Source: JBCCFW01 sp039029535 (GTDB lineage: Bacteria > Acidobacteriota > JBCCFW01). From it: a DNA stretch of 25,184 nucleotides. The stretch is taken from contig JBCCFW010000106.1 in NCBI GenBank assembly GCA_039029535.1, positions 1-25,184 on the forward strand. Direction: 5' to 3'. A program made the translations under genes and the position numbers. Below the pieces are notes generated by a model. The model did not search any database. It saw nothing but the letters and a program-made list of their open reading frames with translations, and had not been told where the DNA came from. Positions 1 to 11,389 of this stretch are shown here, one piece after another; within the stretch, counting starts at the first letter, position 1, and each line of letters begins with the position of its first letter.

Positions 1-1
1 C

Positions 2-2661
<2,660 letters not shown>

Positions 2662-2665
<4 letters not shown>

Positions 2666-3426
2666 GCCCTGCTCGCGCCATCGTCACCGGCGCGTCGTCG
2701 GGCATCGGCCTGGCCTGCGCCGAGGCCTTGGCGAAGAGCGGTCGGCCCTTGCTGCTGGCCGCTCGTCGACGCGACCGGCTCGAAGAGCTGGCGGGTCGGT
2801 TGCGCTCCGAGCACGACGTCGACGTGGCGTTCGACGAGCTCGACGTCCGTGATCGCCCCGCCGTCGATGCCTGGGCCGAAGCTCGGGCGGACCTGCTGGC
2901 GGAGAGCCGGGTCCTGGTCAACAACGCCGGGCTCGCCCGGGGCCTCGACGCCCTGCCGGCGGGCTCGGTCGACGACTGGGACGAGATGCTCGACACCAAC
3001 GTCAAGGGCTTGCTCAACGTCACCCGTCGCGTGGTGCCGCACTTCGTGACGGCGGGAGCCGGTGACGTCGTGAACATCGGCTCGGTCGCCGGGCGCTGGG
3101 TCTACCCGAAGGGTGCCGTCTACTGCGCGTCGAAGCACGCCGAGCGCGCCATCAACGAGGGTCTCCGCCTCGACCTCAATGGCACCGGAGTGAGGGTGGC
3201 GACCGTCGACCCCGGGATGGTGGAGACCGAGTTCAGCCTCGTGCGCTTCCACGGCGACGACGCCAAGGCCGACTCGGTCTACGACGGGATGACGCCGCTC
3301 TCGGCCGAGGACGTCGCTGCGACCGTCGCGTGGATCGTCGACCGACCGGCCCACGTGAACGTCGCCGAGCTCGTGCTGCTCCCCACCGATCAGGCGAGCC
3401 CGACGGTGGTGCACCGACGCAAGTAG
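2662..3426 (+). CDS. Short-chain dehydrogenase/reductase, YdfG-like
   Basis: A 254-residue classical SDR, probably an NADP-dependent hydroxy-acid or serine dehydrogenase of the YdfG group. Visible are the cofactor motif TGASSGIG (residues 9-16), NNAG (87-90), the catalytic Asn in DTNVKG (113), Ser141 and the Tyr154-x3-Lys158 pair in YCASK. The PGMVETEF segment and the ending RPAHVNVAELVLLPTDQ resemble YdfG. Arginines after the second beta strand (AARRRDR) suggest NADP(H) rather than NAD(H), which is inference. The GTG start overlaps the acnA stop as GTGA, so the two are probably translationally coupled; no other start fits before the cofactor motif. The substrate cannot be read from sequence. 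Confidence 0.93.
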
Positions 3427-3441
3427 GCCGAACGGGTTCGG

Positions 3442-4101
3442 TCAGCGTCGTTCAGCTCCGTCCTTCCGCCGCACGCAGACACGGCAGGGGCGGAGTCCCT
3501 CGCGGGCGGCGTCGCTCTCCAGCAGCGTGCGCACCGTCGGCGCGAAGAGCCTCCGACAGTCACGGTAGTGATGGAACTCGCGCGCGCCACCGACGGCGAA
3601 GACGGGAGCTGGTGGAGGTGTCGCGGTCTCGGGCTTGGTGATGGTGCCGGACGCCACGTCGTGCTCGGTGATCGGTGGGGCCGCGAAGGACGAGGCAGCG
3701 GGGAGCAGTCGTGAGGGTGCAGCGGCCGCGGGTGAGGGCGGAGGAGGCGGAGACGGCGCGCGTGTCCTCGGTGTCGCTGGCGATGTCGCGCGAGGAGCGG
3801 GTGTCGAGAAGTCGAGGACGACCGTCGGCTTCATCGTGATGTCGAGCAGCGGCCGAGGGGTCGGCTCGGGCGTCGTTCTCTTCGGTGGGGGAGCCGGCTG
3901 CGTCGCAGGCGTCGGTCGGGGCTCGGGACGGGTCGCCTTCGGACGGGGCGCCGGTCTCGGCGCCCTGCGTCGGTGGTAGTGGTACTCGCCGGTGCGGTGG
4001 TTCCAGTGACCACCGTCGCTGTCGAGACCGCCACCGTGGCTCGAGGCCAACGTGGGCGAGAGGAGGACGAGTGAGAGCGTGAGGAGGAGAGTCCGTCGCA
4101 T
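3442..4101 (-). CDS. Secreted YHYH-motif protein with C-terminal Cys/His cluster
   Basis: A 219-residue protein with a signal peptide (about 1-21, ending TLASS). Next comes a YHYH-type segment: HGGGLDSDGGHWNHRTGEYHYH, with the motif at residues 40-43. A long Pro/Ala/Arg-rich linker (about 46-165) follows. The last 45 residues hold FHHYRDCRRL and PCRVC (His177/178, Cys182, Cys206, Cys209). That spacing resembles the Ada-like metal-binding motif found at the end of many secreted nucleases and surface proteins. Metal binding, probably zinc, is inferred, and no enzymatic domain is visible. The gene converges on the SDR gene with a 15-nt gap and diverges from the 4278 cassette. The low-complexity linker makes homology weak there, but the two ends are recognisable. 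Confidence 0.8.
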   Translation of the reverse strand: MRRTLLLTLSLVLLSPTLASSHGGGLDSDGGHWNHRTGEYHYHRRRAPRPAPRPKATRPEPRPTPATQPAPPPKRTTPEPTPRPLLDITMKPTVVLDFSTPAPRATSPATPRTRAPSPPPPPSPAAAAPSRLLPAASSFAAPPITEHDVASGTITKPETATPPPAPVFAVGGAREFHHYRDCRRLFAPTVRTLLESDAAREGLRPCRVCVRRKDGAERR

Positions 4102-4144
4102 GGGAAGTCGGCTCGGCTCGGTGTTTCGGACACTAACTCATGCC

Positions 4145-4173
4145 ATTGTCCTTTTCACTTAGGCTCGTGACAA
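4145..4173. promoter_or_regulatory. Putative overlapping divergent promoter with inverted repeat
   Basis: Between the divergent genes at 4101 and 4278. On the minus strand TTGTCA (4168-4173), a 17-nt spacer and GACAAT (4145-4150) form a plausible sigma70-type promoter 44 nt from the start at 4101. On the plus strand the same bases read TTGTCC (4146-4151), 17 nt, GACAAG (4169-4174). The arms TTGTC and GACAA form an inverted repeat with an 18-nt gap, so the site could also be a repressor operator. Motif match only. Confidence 0.35.
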
Positions 4174-4277
4174 GTCGCCGTTCTCGAGGTTGGGGCGCGA
4201 GGCGTCTCGCGTGTCGAGATCGGAACGGGTCTCGTCGAGCGTCGCTAGACTTTCCTCAGCTCTCGGAGGGCGCTCGC

Positions 4278-4685
4278 ATGTTGCCTGTCGTTCGTGATCG
4301 TTCGCTGCCAGTGCTGCTGATCGTCGTTGGGCTCCTCCTGCCGACTCCAGCTCAGGCCGGCATGCCCGTCTGGCTCCTGTCGGAGATGGCGACGGTGCGG
4401 CTGGAGGTCATCTCCTTCTTCCTGGTGACCTTCCTCCTCGCCTCGAAGGGCGTGCAGCTCCTCTGGAACTCCCTCCGCAAGGACTTCACGTCGCTGCCGC
4501 TCCTGAGCTATCGACGGGCCCTCGCCTTCGTCTTGCTCTGGGGGCTGGCCTTCAACCTCATCCTCACGATGATCTCCGGGGCCCGCGAGCTCATGACACC
4601 CGGCGCATGGGTGAAGGACGGGGTGACCTACAAGCTGAGCTCGGAGAAAGATGGGGGCGAGCATCCGGAGACCGACGCCGAGTGA
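4278..4685 (+). CDS. Small two-helix membrane protein, first gene of GspG-like cassette
   Basis: A 135-residue protein starting at ATG 4278, which has a good Shine-Dalgarno (GGAGGG, 4265-4270). The frame stays open upstream to 4140, but that stretch looks non-coding (arginine-rich) and has no ribosome site. Residues 1-27 form a signal peptide ending AQA. Two hydrophobic helices follow at about 41-60 and 85-103. The segments WLLSEMATVRLEVISFFLVTF and MISGARELMTPGAW look strongly constrained, and I associate them with conserved hypothetical proteins of Planctomycetota-type genomes. The C-terminus is short and charged. The stop overlaps the next start as GTGA, so it is the first gene of a three-gene operon. 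The function is unknown; a role with the two GspG-like partners is inferred from the overlaps. Confidence 0.8.
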   Translation: MLPVVRDRSLPVLLIVVGLLLPTPAQAGMPVWLLSEMATVRLEVISFFLVTFLLASKGVQLLWNSLRKDFTSLPLLSYRRALAFVLLWGLAFNLILTMISGARELMTPGAWVKDGVTYKLSSEKDGGEHPETDAE

Positions 4686-5431
4686 CTCGAAGGGCCTGGT
4701 TGAAACTCGGGGGCGGAGCGGGGCTCGGCCTGCTCGTCGCGGCGGCGATGGTCGCGGTCGGCTTGCTGTTCCCCCTCCAGGCAACGTGGACGTTGCTGAC
4801 CGGCTGGGTCTCCCACCTTCGTCGTGTCGTTCCCGGGCTGGATCCGTCACCGGCGAGCTTCATGCTGCCCCTGGCCTGCCTCGTCGGGACCTGTCTTCTC
4901 GGTCATCGACTCCTCGCGTGGGCGTGGGCCGCGTGCCGCTCGAACGACGAGGCGACGTCCGAGTGGCGGTGGGTCACGAGCCTCCGCGTCGTCGCTCTCG
5001 TTCTCCTGCTCGTGGTCACGAGCCTCGCGACGACGGCGATCGGTCATCAATGCGGTTGGCTCATCCGCGATCGAGCTGAGCTGATCGAGGCTTTTGTCTC
5101 CCAACGATCGAGGGCCCATTACACCGAAGGCGCTCTTCGGACCATGTCGTCGGCCATCGAGCTTCGAGCCCTCGATGAAGGAGGTCCTCCGCGGTACAGC
5201 GGTCCGGTCTCGGATCTCGAGCGATTGCTGACACCGAGCTACATCAAGGAAGTGACCGTGAAGGACGCTTGGGGTGGGGACCTGCTCTACGAGTCGGATG
5301 GCGTGAGCTACGAGCTGCGCTCGTTGGGAAAGGACGGCCGCCCCAGCGGTCCGGACGAAGGGCTCCTGACCGACTACCGTCACGACATCATCTTCCGAGA
5401 CGGCGAGTTCGTGACCTGGAGGGAACGATGA
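4682..5431 (+). CDS. Three-helix membrane protein with GspG-like C-terminal domain (copy 1)
   Basis: A 249-residue protein. The GTG at 4682 overlaps the upstream stop (GTGA) and is preferred to the in-frame start at 4607, which would add 25 polar residues and a 79-nt overlap. Hydrophobic helices lie at about 11-31, 60-80 and 100-121. From residue 152 the pattern follows the major pseudopilin GspG after its helix: a helix (RTMSSAIELRALDEGG), then KDAWGGDLLYES (194-205, compare GspG DPWGNPYQY), then SLGKDGRPSGPD (214-225, compare SLGADGxxGG), then HDI. There is no prepilin peptidase site or N-terminal pilin helix, so it is not itself a pseudopilin. The predicted topology would place the C-domain on one side of the inner membrane. 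It is paralogous to the next gene. The function is unknown. Confidence 0.8.
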   Translation: MTRRAWLKLGGGAGLGLLVAAAMVAVGLLFPLQATWTLLTGWVSHLRRVVPGLDPSPASFMLPLACLVGTCLLGHRLLAWAWAACRSNDEATSEWRWVTSLRVVALVLLLVVTSLATTAIGHQCGWLIRDRAELIEAFVSQRSRAHYTEGALRTMSSAIELRALDEGGPPRYSGPVSDLERLLTPSYIKEVTVKDAWGGDLLYESDGVSYELRSLGKDGRPSGPDEGLLTDYRHDIIFRDGEFVTWRER

Positions 5432-6234
5432 GCAACGCTTCTCCGCCCGCGGCCAAGGCGCCGTCGAGTCGCTTCGCTTGGGGTTGTCTCTGGGCGGCGG
5501 TGGGCCTGCTCGGGGCCTGCACGGTCAGTCGCAACTTCCCGCCGATGTATCTCTACCAGTTGCCCTGGTTCCTCGGAGTGGGTTGGCTGAGTTACCTGGG
5601 CCGCGTCCTCCCGCAGGTCGTCGTGCGGATGGAGGCGATCCTCACCGGCCTGGTGCTTCTCGGTGCTCTCCTCGGCGGTGGTCATCTCTTCCTGCGCCGC
5701 TTGCCCATGCCGAAGCCTCGAAGCGAGGACGAGACCCCGCTGACCTGGAGCTTCCGGTCGACGGCGGCGGTGGTCGGCCTGCTCGTGCTGACCTTCGTCG
5801 CTGGCCTGGCCTCAGTGGGCCTCGTCAGTCAGGTCCGACGCCCGCTCACCATGAGCGTGGAGGTCGGCGATGAGGTCGAGACCTTCCCGGTGACGTGGAC
5901 CTGGGTGCACGGCATGCCCTCACACATGAAGACCAAGAAGCGCATGGACGAGCTTCACCAAGCCCTTCTCGTGCATCATCGAGAGCAGGGTGGATACCCC
6001 GTTCACGAGGGGCTGGTCTCGGAGGTCCTGGAGCGGCTCGAAGTCGAATCGACTGAGTCACGCGACTACTGGGGTGTCGAGATGCTCTACGTCTCCGACG
6101 GCACCAGCTACACGATCCGCTCCTTCGCCGAGGATCAACGACCCGGTGGGCCGGACGTCGGCTTCAGCGAGGATTACTCCCACGACATCGTCTACGTCGA
6201 TGGCGAGCCGGTCGCGGGTGCGGACTACTGGTGA
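5428..6234 (+). CDS. Three-helix membrane protein with GspG-like C-terminal domain (copy 2)
   Basis: A 268-residue protein starting at ATG 5428, which overlaps the previous stop as ATGA and has GGAGGG just upstream. The frame is open further upstream (to 5269), but only as a shadow of the preceding gene. Helices lie at about 17-34, 69-89 and 112-134. The GspG-like region spans about 171-258: KKRMDELHQALLVHHREQGGYP, YWGVEMLYVSDGTSY, RSFAEDQRPGGPD and DYSHDIVYVDGE. Residue order and helix spacing match the preceding protein, so the two are tandem duplicates that have diverged widely. Between helix 3 and the domain there is an extra segment (about 140-165, rich in Val and Thr) that copy 1 lacks. 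The stop lies 4 nt from the stop of the converging gene. The function is unknown. Confidence 0.8.
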   Translation: MSNASPPAAKAPSSRFAWGCLWAAVGLLGACTVSRNFPPMYLYQLPWFLGVGWLSYLGRVLPQVVVRMEAILTGLVLLGALLGGGHLFLRRLPMPKPRSEDETPLTWSFRSTAAVVGLLVLTFVAGLASVGLVSQVRRPLTMSVEVGDEVETFPVTWTWVHGMPSHMKTKKRMDELHQALLVHHREQGGYPVHEGLVSEVLERLEVESTESRDYWGVEMLYVSDGTSYTIRSFAEDQRPGGPDVGFSEDYSHDIVYVDGEPVAGADYW

Positions 6235-6238
6235 GGGG

Positions 6239-6658
6239 TCAGAACGGGAGACCGAGCCCAGGGAAGTCCTTCTTGTACTTCTCGGGCAGGTCGAGCACGC
6301 CGTAGGCGTCCTTGGCCGTCGTCTTGATCTTGTGGATCAAGTCGTTGCGACGCGACCGCCAGTCGGGATCGTCGAAGCGAACCTCACCGTCGGGATACTC
6401 GTCGCCGGTGAGGACGAGCCAGGCTTCCTCGTAGAGCGAGAGCGCCTCGACGAGCTTCTCCTCGTCGTCGTTGATGAGGCCCTTGCCGTCGTCGCGGGCC
6501 TGGTCGCCGTCGAGGGTCAACTTCTGGATGCGGATCCAGGATTGCGGCTTCGAAGGTCCCGAGTCCGGGAGCCAGTGATCACGCAGGAGCCACCCGCCGA
6601 GAACGAGGGCGAGCAGGGCGACCGAAGCCGTGACGATGAGAAGACGACGACGCGACAT
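6239..6658 (-). CDS. Hypothetical single-pass membrane protein
   Basis: A 139-residue protein I do not recognise. It has a basic N-terminus (MSRRR), one hydrophobic segment (about 7-24) and a polar, acidic, mostly helical remainder. The stretch DEEKLVEALSLYEEAWLVLTGDEYPDG (about 65-91) looks like a single TPR-type helical hairpin, followed by WRSRRNDLIHKIKTTAKDAYGVLDLPEKYKKDFPG. The segment could be an uncleaved signal anchor, placing the rest in the periplasm. It converges on the GspG-like cassette with a 4-nt gap and sits downstream of the attH-like gene on the same strand, 284 nt away, so it may have its own promoter. The codon pattern and frame match a real gene; the function is unknown. 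Confidence 0.65.
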   Translation of the reverse strand: MSRRRLLIVTASVALLALVLGGWLLRDHWLPDSGPSKPQSWIRIQKLTLDGDQARDDGKGLINDDEEKLVEALSLYEEAWLVLTGDEYPDGEVRFDDPDWRSRRNDLIHKIKTTAKDAYGVLDLPEKYKKDFPGLGLPF

Positions 6659-6668
6659 CCAGAGAAGG

Positions 6669-6723
6669 GTAGCGCGCTTCCGCTACTGAGGCAGCTGGGA
6701 GCCTGCCCCGCGCGTCCGCGCGG
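6669..6723. terminator. Two hairpins in the gap downstream of the attH-like gene
   Basis: The 284-nt gap 6659-6942 has no gene I can support. It contains GTAGCG/CGCTAC (6669-6674 and 6681-6686, 6-nt loop) and CCGCGC/GCGCGG (6708-6713 and 6718-6723, 4-nt loop). They lie downstream of the operon ending at 6943 and could end its transcription, but neither has a T-tract. Frames open through the gap look like non-coding shadow. Confidence 0.25.
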
Positions 6724-6942
6724 CTAGCGCGCCCGGGAATTGCGGTCTCAGGCTAGGAGAGAGGAGGAAGTCGATGCTGGCTCCATCGATCGACGACGAA
6801 CGACACCGCATGAGGCCGCAAGTCCCAGCGCCCCAAGGGGTTGCGGCGGCGCGGGGCGGTCTGCTTCGTTCCCGCTCCTCACCGATGCACCACATCGCCA
6901 TCGTCACGGCGCCTCGCATCCCACCCCGCGGCGCTCGCAACG

Positions 6943-8061
6943 CTACCGCGCCGACACGCGGGGCAGGCTCATGGGTTTCGCGTAGCCCACGAGCTCGACG
7001 TGTCCTCGTCCGACGATGGGCTTTCCCGACCGCTTCCCGACGTAACGACAGCCGCCTTCCCAGTAGATGATCGGAGCGCCGGGATGCGCCTGCTCCTGGT
7101 CGGCGAGCAAGGGCTCCACGGTCAGCTCGAGGGCGAGCTTGGGCACGCTCAGACGCCAGCCCTGGGGGTAGGTGCCGCCGGTGTGCGGGCTCGTCCAGCT
7201 CCCGGTGGGCTCGATGGTGAAATCGGCGAGCTTCAGGTGCTCGCTGCGACCGTCGGGGTGCACGAAGCTGCCGGAGCTCTGCGCCGTGATGCCGCCGTCC
7301 TGCTCGCGCAGTTGATAGAGCATGAGCGCGCTGCCGTCGTCGAGGTTCGCCGAGAACCAGTCCCAGCCGACCTGCAAGTCGCTCAGCAGGATGGTCATGA
7401 ACTCCTGGTCGAACCAGGAGATGCCCGTGACCTTCTCCCACTCGCCGCCCGGTGCCTTCACCCGACCGCTGGTCGGGAGCTGAACCCGGCTCACGTAGTG
7501 GGAGGCATGACCCGGCGGTCCCTTGCGCGACAGGCCGGGGCGCTCGCCGTGCATGACGGGCGGCCGATCGAGGAGGTAGCTCAGCTCGAGCTCCCAGCCC
7601 TCGACGGCGTAACGGAGCTCCCAGCGATCGGAGCCGACTTGGCGCAGCCGATCGGCGAAGAGGTGGACGTCGAGACGCTCGGTGCTCGCGTGGGCCCAGC
7701 CGGCCGCGGCCCGTCCGACCCGACGCTTGGAGACGAAGGTCTGGGCGGCGGGGTCGCAGACGGCGCCGTGGAACATGATCGACGAGTGAGCCGCCAGCTC
7801 GCTCGAACGACCCGCCGTGCTGCCCGGCAAGTCGAGCGCCGTGCGGAAGAAGGTCGCCTGGTAGGGGAGCGTCCGACCGTCGGCGAGGTCGAGGTGACCG
7901 ACGAGGTACCACCACTCGATGGCAAAGTCCTCGTGGGAGCCGTGGTCGCGGGGGTACTCGAAGCTCCACGGCGTCATCGCCTGCCGAAAGTCCTCCGGCG
8001 CGGCCAGCGTCGTTGCGGCGACGAGAACGACGACGGGACCGAGTCCGAGTCGTGAGCGCAT
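6943..8061 (-). CDS. AttH/CrtC-family lipocalin-like secreted protein
   Basis: A 372-residue protein with a signal peptide (about 1-21, MRSRLGLGPVVVLVAATTLA), probably periplasmic. Hallmarks of the AttH / hydroxyneurosporene synthase-like fold (two lipocalin-like barrels) are EWWYLVGHL (49-57), SHYVSR (187-192), GISWFDQEF (213-221), GWDWFSANLDDGSALMLYQLR (from 232) and GGTYPQGWRL near 295. Family members include Agrobacterium AttH and carotenoid 1,2-hydratase CrtC. With no carotenoid gene nearby and an FtsX-type ABC transporter directly upstream, the AttH role (ligand binding linked to export) is more likely than carotenoid hydration. ATG 8061 shares one base with the permease stop (TGATG); the 44-codon upstream extension lies inside the permease gene and is rejected. 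The ligand is unknown. Confidence 0.9.
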   Translation of the reverse strand: MRSRLGLGPVVVLVAATTLAAPEDFRQAMTPWSFEYPRDHGSHEDFAIEWWYLVGHLDLADGRTLPYQATFFRTALDLPGSTAGRSSELAAHSSIMFHGAVCDPAAQTFVSKRRVGRAAAGWAHASTERLDVHLFADRLRQVGSDRWELRYAVEGWELELSYLLDRPPVMHGERPGLSRKGPPGHASHYVSRVQLPTSGRVKAPGGEWEKVTGISWFDQEFMTILLSDLQVGWDWFSANLDDGSALMLYQLREQDGGITAQSSGSFVHPDGRSEHLKLADFTIEPTGSWTSPHTGGTYPQGWRLSVPKLALELTVEPLLADQEQAHPGAPIIYWEGGCRYVGKRSGKPIVGRGHVELVGYAKPMSLPRVSAR

Positions 8062-10598
8062 CAGGACTGCTCCTCGAAGGCCGCTGCCAGCGACGTCTTG
8101 CCGAAGCGCAGCCCGGGGACGATGGCGGCGATCGCGCCGGCAGCGAGGGCCGCGAGCAGGAGCGCCACGACGCTCACGATGGGCCAGGACCACGGAAAGG
8201 TCCAGCCGAAGCTGCGCGGATGCACCTCTTCGATCATGAGCGCAGCGAGCACGAGACCGAGTGGAATGGCCGCCAGGGCCGCCAGGGTCGAGAGCAGCAG
8301 GCCCTCCAGGCAGAACAGGCCGAGAAGCTGACGAGACGAGCTACCGATGGCGCGGAGCACCGCGAGCTCGTGACGACGCTCCAGGCCGAGGGCGATGAGC
8401 GTGTTGGCGATGCCCACCAGCGCCAGGCCCGCGGCGATGAGCTCGAGGGCCTTGGTGATGACGAAGGTCTGGTCGAAGGCGGCCCGCGCTCCTTCGCGGA
8501 GCGTCGCCCGGTCCTCGACCTGGAGCAGGAAGGGACCGTTCGGTGCCTTCGCCAGTGATTGACGCAAGACGGTGGCCATCTCCTGAGAGTGCCCGGGCGC
8601 GCGCTCGGTGAAGGTGAGCGCGAGGTTGTCGATGCCCGTGTCACCGAAGCGCTCGAGATAGGCGGCCGCCGACATGAGCGCGTAGCCCCGGTCGAGGGCG
8701 TAATCCTGAACGACCCCGACCACGCGCTGAGGGGGATGACTCTCGTGCAGCGTGAGCTCGTCGCCCAGGCCGAGCTCGAAGCGCGTGGCGAAGGGCTGGC
8801 TGAGGATGACCTCACCTGCCAGGAAGCCGGCCCAGGCCTCATCCCAATTGCCTTGCTCGAGGCTGCGTGAGCGAGCGGTGGTGACCTCCCGACCGTCGAC
8901 GCCGAACACGACGACCAAGCGATCGCGGAAGACCGCGTCGTGACTGCGCAGGATCTCGACGTCCTCCAGCCCCGGCAGGCTTCGAGCGATCGCGATGACC
9001 TCCTCGGGCACGCGATCCTCCACCGCCGAGGCGACGAAGACGTCGGCCTGCAGGACCGAGTCGAGCCAGTTCATGACCTCCGTCTTGAAGGACGCGAGCA
9101 TGACCAGGAGCGCGAGGGCCATGGCCAGCGCTGCCGACAGGGTCGCTGCCGCCGGTCCCGTGCGCGAGAGCCCCTGGCTCATCGTGCCGGTCGCGAGGGC
9201 GGGCAGGAAGAAGCCACGACGCTCCAATTGTCGTCGGAGAGCGGGCAGCGCCACGTGCATGAGGGCGGGCAAGAGCGTCGCCGCTGCCGCCAGGAAGCAG
9301 CCAGCGGCAGCGAACACCGGCTCGATGCGTCGGCTCGGCCAGGCCCAGGCGACGAGACCGAGAAGGACGAAGACCGTGCTGAGCACGACGAGGATCGGGA
9401 CCCGCCGCGCGAGCAGACGCTCGGCACGAGAGCGGAGCCCCACCAGGCGCGGCGGCGTGGTCGCGGCTTCCCAGGCGGGCAGGGCACCCGACAAGAGAGT
9501 GACCGACATGCCCCCGAGCACTTGCAGCAAGGCGGTTCCCGGTCGGAACGGCACGGAGCTCACGCGCAGCTCGCCGTAGAGCATGCGGATGGTGCCGGCG
9601 AAGTGATCGACGAGGACCTGCGCGAGGAGCCAGCCGAGGATGACGCCGATGACGCTCCCGACCAGGCCCATGAGCGCGAGCTCGGAGAGCACCGCCTGAA
9701 GCAGGGCTCGTCGGCTCGTGCCGAGACAGCGCAGCCGGGACAGCAGTGGGGCGCGACGGATGACGTTGAACTGAGACGCCCCCCAGGCGAGCCCCGCACC
9801 GACGAGCAACGCCAGGCTGGAGAGCGCGAGCAGGTTGATGCGGAAGGCGGCGAAGAGCTTGGCGCCTCGCTCGCCGCGCGATCGGGGTCGCTCGATGATC
9901 TGGCCGGGGAGCGCGAACGACTCGGCGTCGGCGTCTTCGTGAAGCTGGAGGTCGATGCGGTCGAGACGACCGCCACGCCCCAGCAGCTCGTCGGCGGTGG
10001 CCAGGTCGACCAGCGCCAGCGGTCGCTCGGCATCGACCGGTGAGCTGGGAAGGAGATGAACGACCTCCAGCTCGACCGGGCGCGACGAGGCGATGAGCTG
10101 CATGGAGTCGCCGACGTCGAGCCCTTGCGCGCGGGCCCAGGCTTCGGGCAGCACGACCGTGCGGGGCTCGACGAGGAAGCGCGTGAAGGAGCCCGTGCCG
10201 CCGCCGGGTGAGGTGAGCTGCACGGTGGGGAGGAAGTCACCGATGGTGAAGGGGTCGACGCCCAGCACCTGCACGATGTCCTCGAAGGTGCCGCCACGAC
10301 CCGCCAGGGTCAGGGGAAGCAGGCCGGTGATGAGCGGCGTCGCGGCCTGGACCTCCGGTCGGCTCATGACCCGGGCGAAGTCGTCGGGCGTCAGCCTCTC
10401 CTGCGCCGTGAGCTGATGCGTCGCCCGACCGGAGAGCTGCTCGTGGACGCGACCGAAGCGGTCCTTGGCCGCCGAGCCCGCGCCCTCCACGGCGACGACG
10501 AGGGCGAGGCCGCAGGCGATGCCGATGATCGTGGAGATCGCCGGAAGCGGACGGGCACGCAAGTCGGCCAGGAGGACCTGGACCAGGACGCGGAGCAC
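8061..10598 (-). CDS. FtsX-family ABC transporter permease, AttFG/YbbP-like
   Basis: An 845-residue inner-membrane permease with two FtsX units. A first helix (about 20-38) is followed by a large periplasmic domain. Then come a three-helix FtsX block (about 252-375, including LSRLRCLGTSRRALLQAVLSE), two central helices (about 398-450), another helix (about 485), a second periplasmic domain, and a C-terminal three-helix block (about 700-840) with the signature ERRHELAVLRAIGSSSRQL. Length and ten-helix layout fit YbbP-like or fused AttFG-like permeases. These use cytosolic ATP hydrolysis to move lipids or hydrophobic ligands out of the membrane rather than across it, which is family knowledge. 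The GTG start lies 3 nt after the ATPase stop, so the genes are co-transcribed. The substrate is not readable. Confidence 0.92.
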   Translation of the reverse strand: MLRVLVQVLLADLRARPLPAISTIIGIACGLALVVAVEGAGSAAKDRFGRVHEQLSGRATHQLTAQERLTPDDFARVMSRPEVQAATPLITGLLPLTLAGRGGTFEDIVQVLGVDPFTIGDFLPTVQLTSPGGGTGSFTRFLVEPRTVVLPEAWARAQGLDVGDSMQLIASSRPVELEVVHLLPSSPVDAERPLALVDLATADELLGRGGRLDRIDLQLHEDADAESFALPGQIIERPRSRGERGAKLFAAFRINLLALSSLALLVGAGLAWGASQFNVIRRAPLLSRLRCLGTSRRALLQAVLSELALMGLVGSVIGVILGWLLAQVLVDHFAGTIRMLYGELRVSSVPFRPGTALLQVLGGMSVTLLSGALPAWEAATTPPRLVGLRSRAERLLARRVPILVVLSTVFVLLGLVAWAWPSRRIEPVFAAAGCFLAAAATLLPALMHVALPALRRQLERRGFFLPALATGTMSQGLSRTGPAAATLSAALAMALALLVMLASFKTEVMNWLDSVLQADVFVASAVEDRVPEEVIAIARSLPGLEDVEILRSHDAVFRDRLVVVFGVDGREVTTARSRSLEQGNWDEAWAGFLAGEVILSQPFATRFELGLGDELTLHESHPPQRVVGVVQDYALDRGYALMSAAAYLERFGDTGIDNLALTFTERAPGHSQEMATVLRQSLAKAPNGPFLLQVEDRATLREGARAAFDQTFVITKALELIAAGLALVGIANTLIALGLERRHELAVLRAIGSSSRQLLGLFCLEGLLLSTLAALAAIPLGLVLAALMIEEVHPRSFGWTFPWSWPIVSVVALLLAALAAGAIAAIVPGLRFGKTSLAAAFEEQS

Positions 10599-10601
10599 GG
10601 C

Positions 10602-11282
<681 letters not shown>

Positions 11283-11360
11283 TGGAAACGAGATCTCCCG
11301 GGTTCCGTCACCCCCTGCCAAAAAAGGCGGAAAGTGCTGCAAGAAGTGGCTCAGGTCGCC

Positions 11361-11389
11361 TCGACAGTGAGGGGTCCGAGGGCCATGAT
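11361..11389 (+). promoter_or_regulatory. Putative sigma70-type promoter of the TPR gene
   Basis: TCGACA (11361-11366), a 17-nt spacer and CATGAT (11384-11389) give one and two mismatches to the consensus hexamers. They lie in the 189-nt gap between the divergent ATPase and TPR genes, about 80 nt before the start at 11472. This gap holds no other gene; a GCC-A6-GGC element is also present near 11312. Motif match only. Confidence 0.28.

Noticed and set aside
6841..8055. 404-codon plus-strand frame over the AttH-like gene
   Set aside because: The minus strand has the conserved AttH motifs and translational coupling; the plus frame is low-complexity shadow.
6943..8061. Carotenoid 1,2-hydratase annotation
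   Set aside because: Same fold family, but with no carotenoid gene nearby and a coupled ABC transporter the AttH-type role is more likely.
11312..11335. A-tract GCC-A6-GGC as a terminator
   Set aside because: Its stem is only 3 bp, and it lies in a divergent promoter region where no transcript ends.
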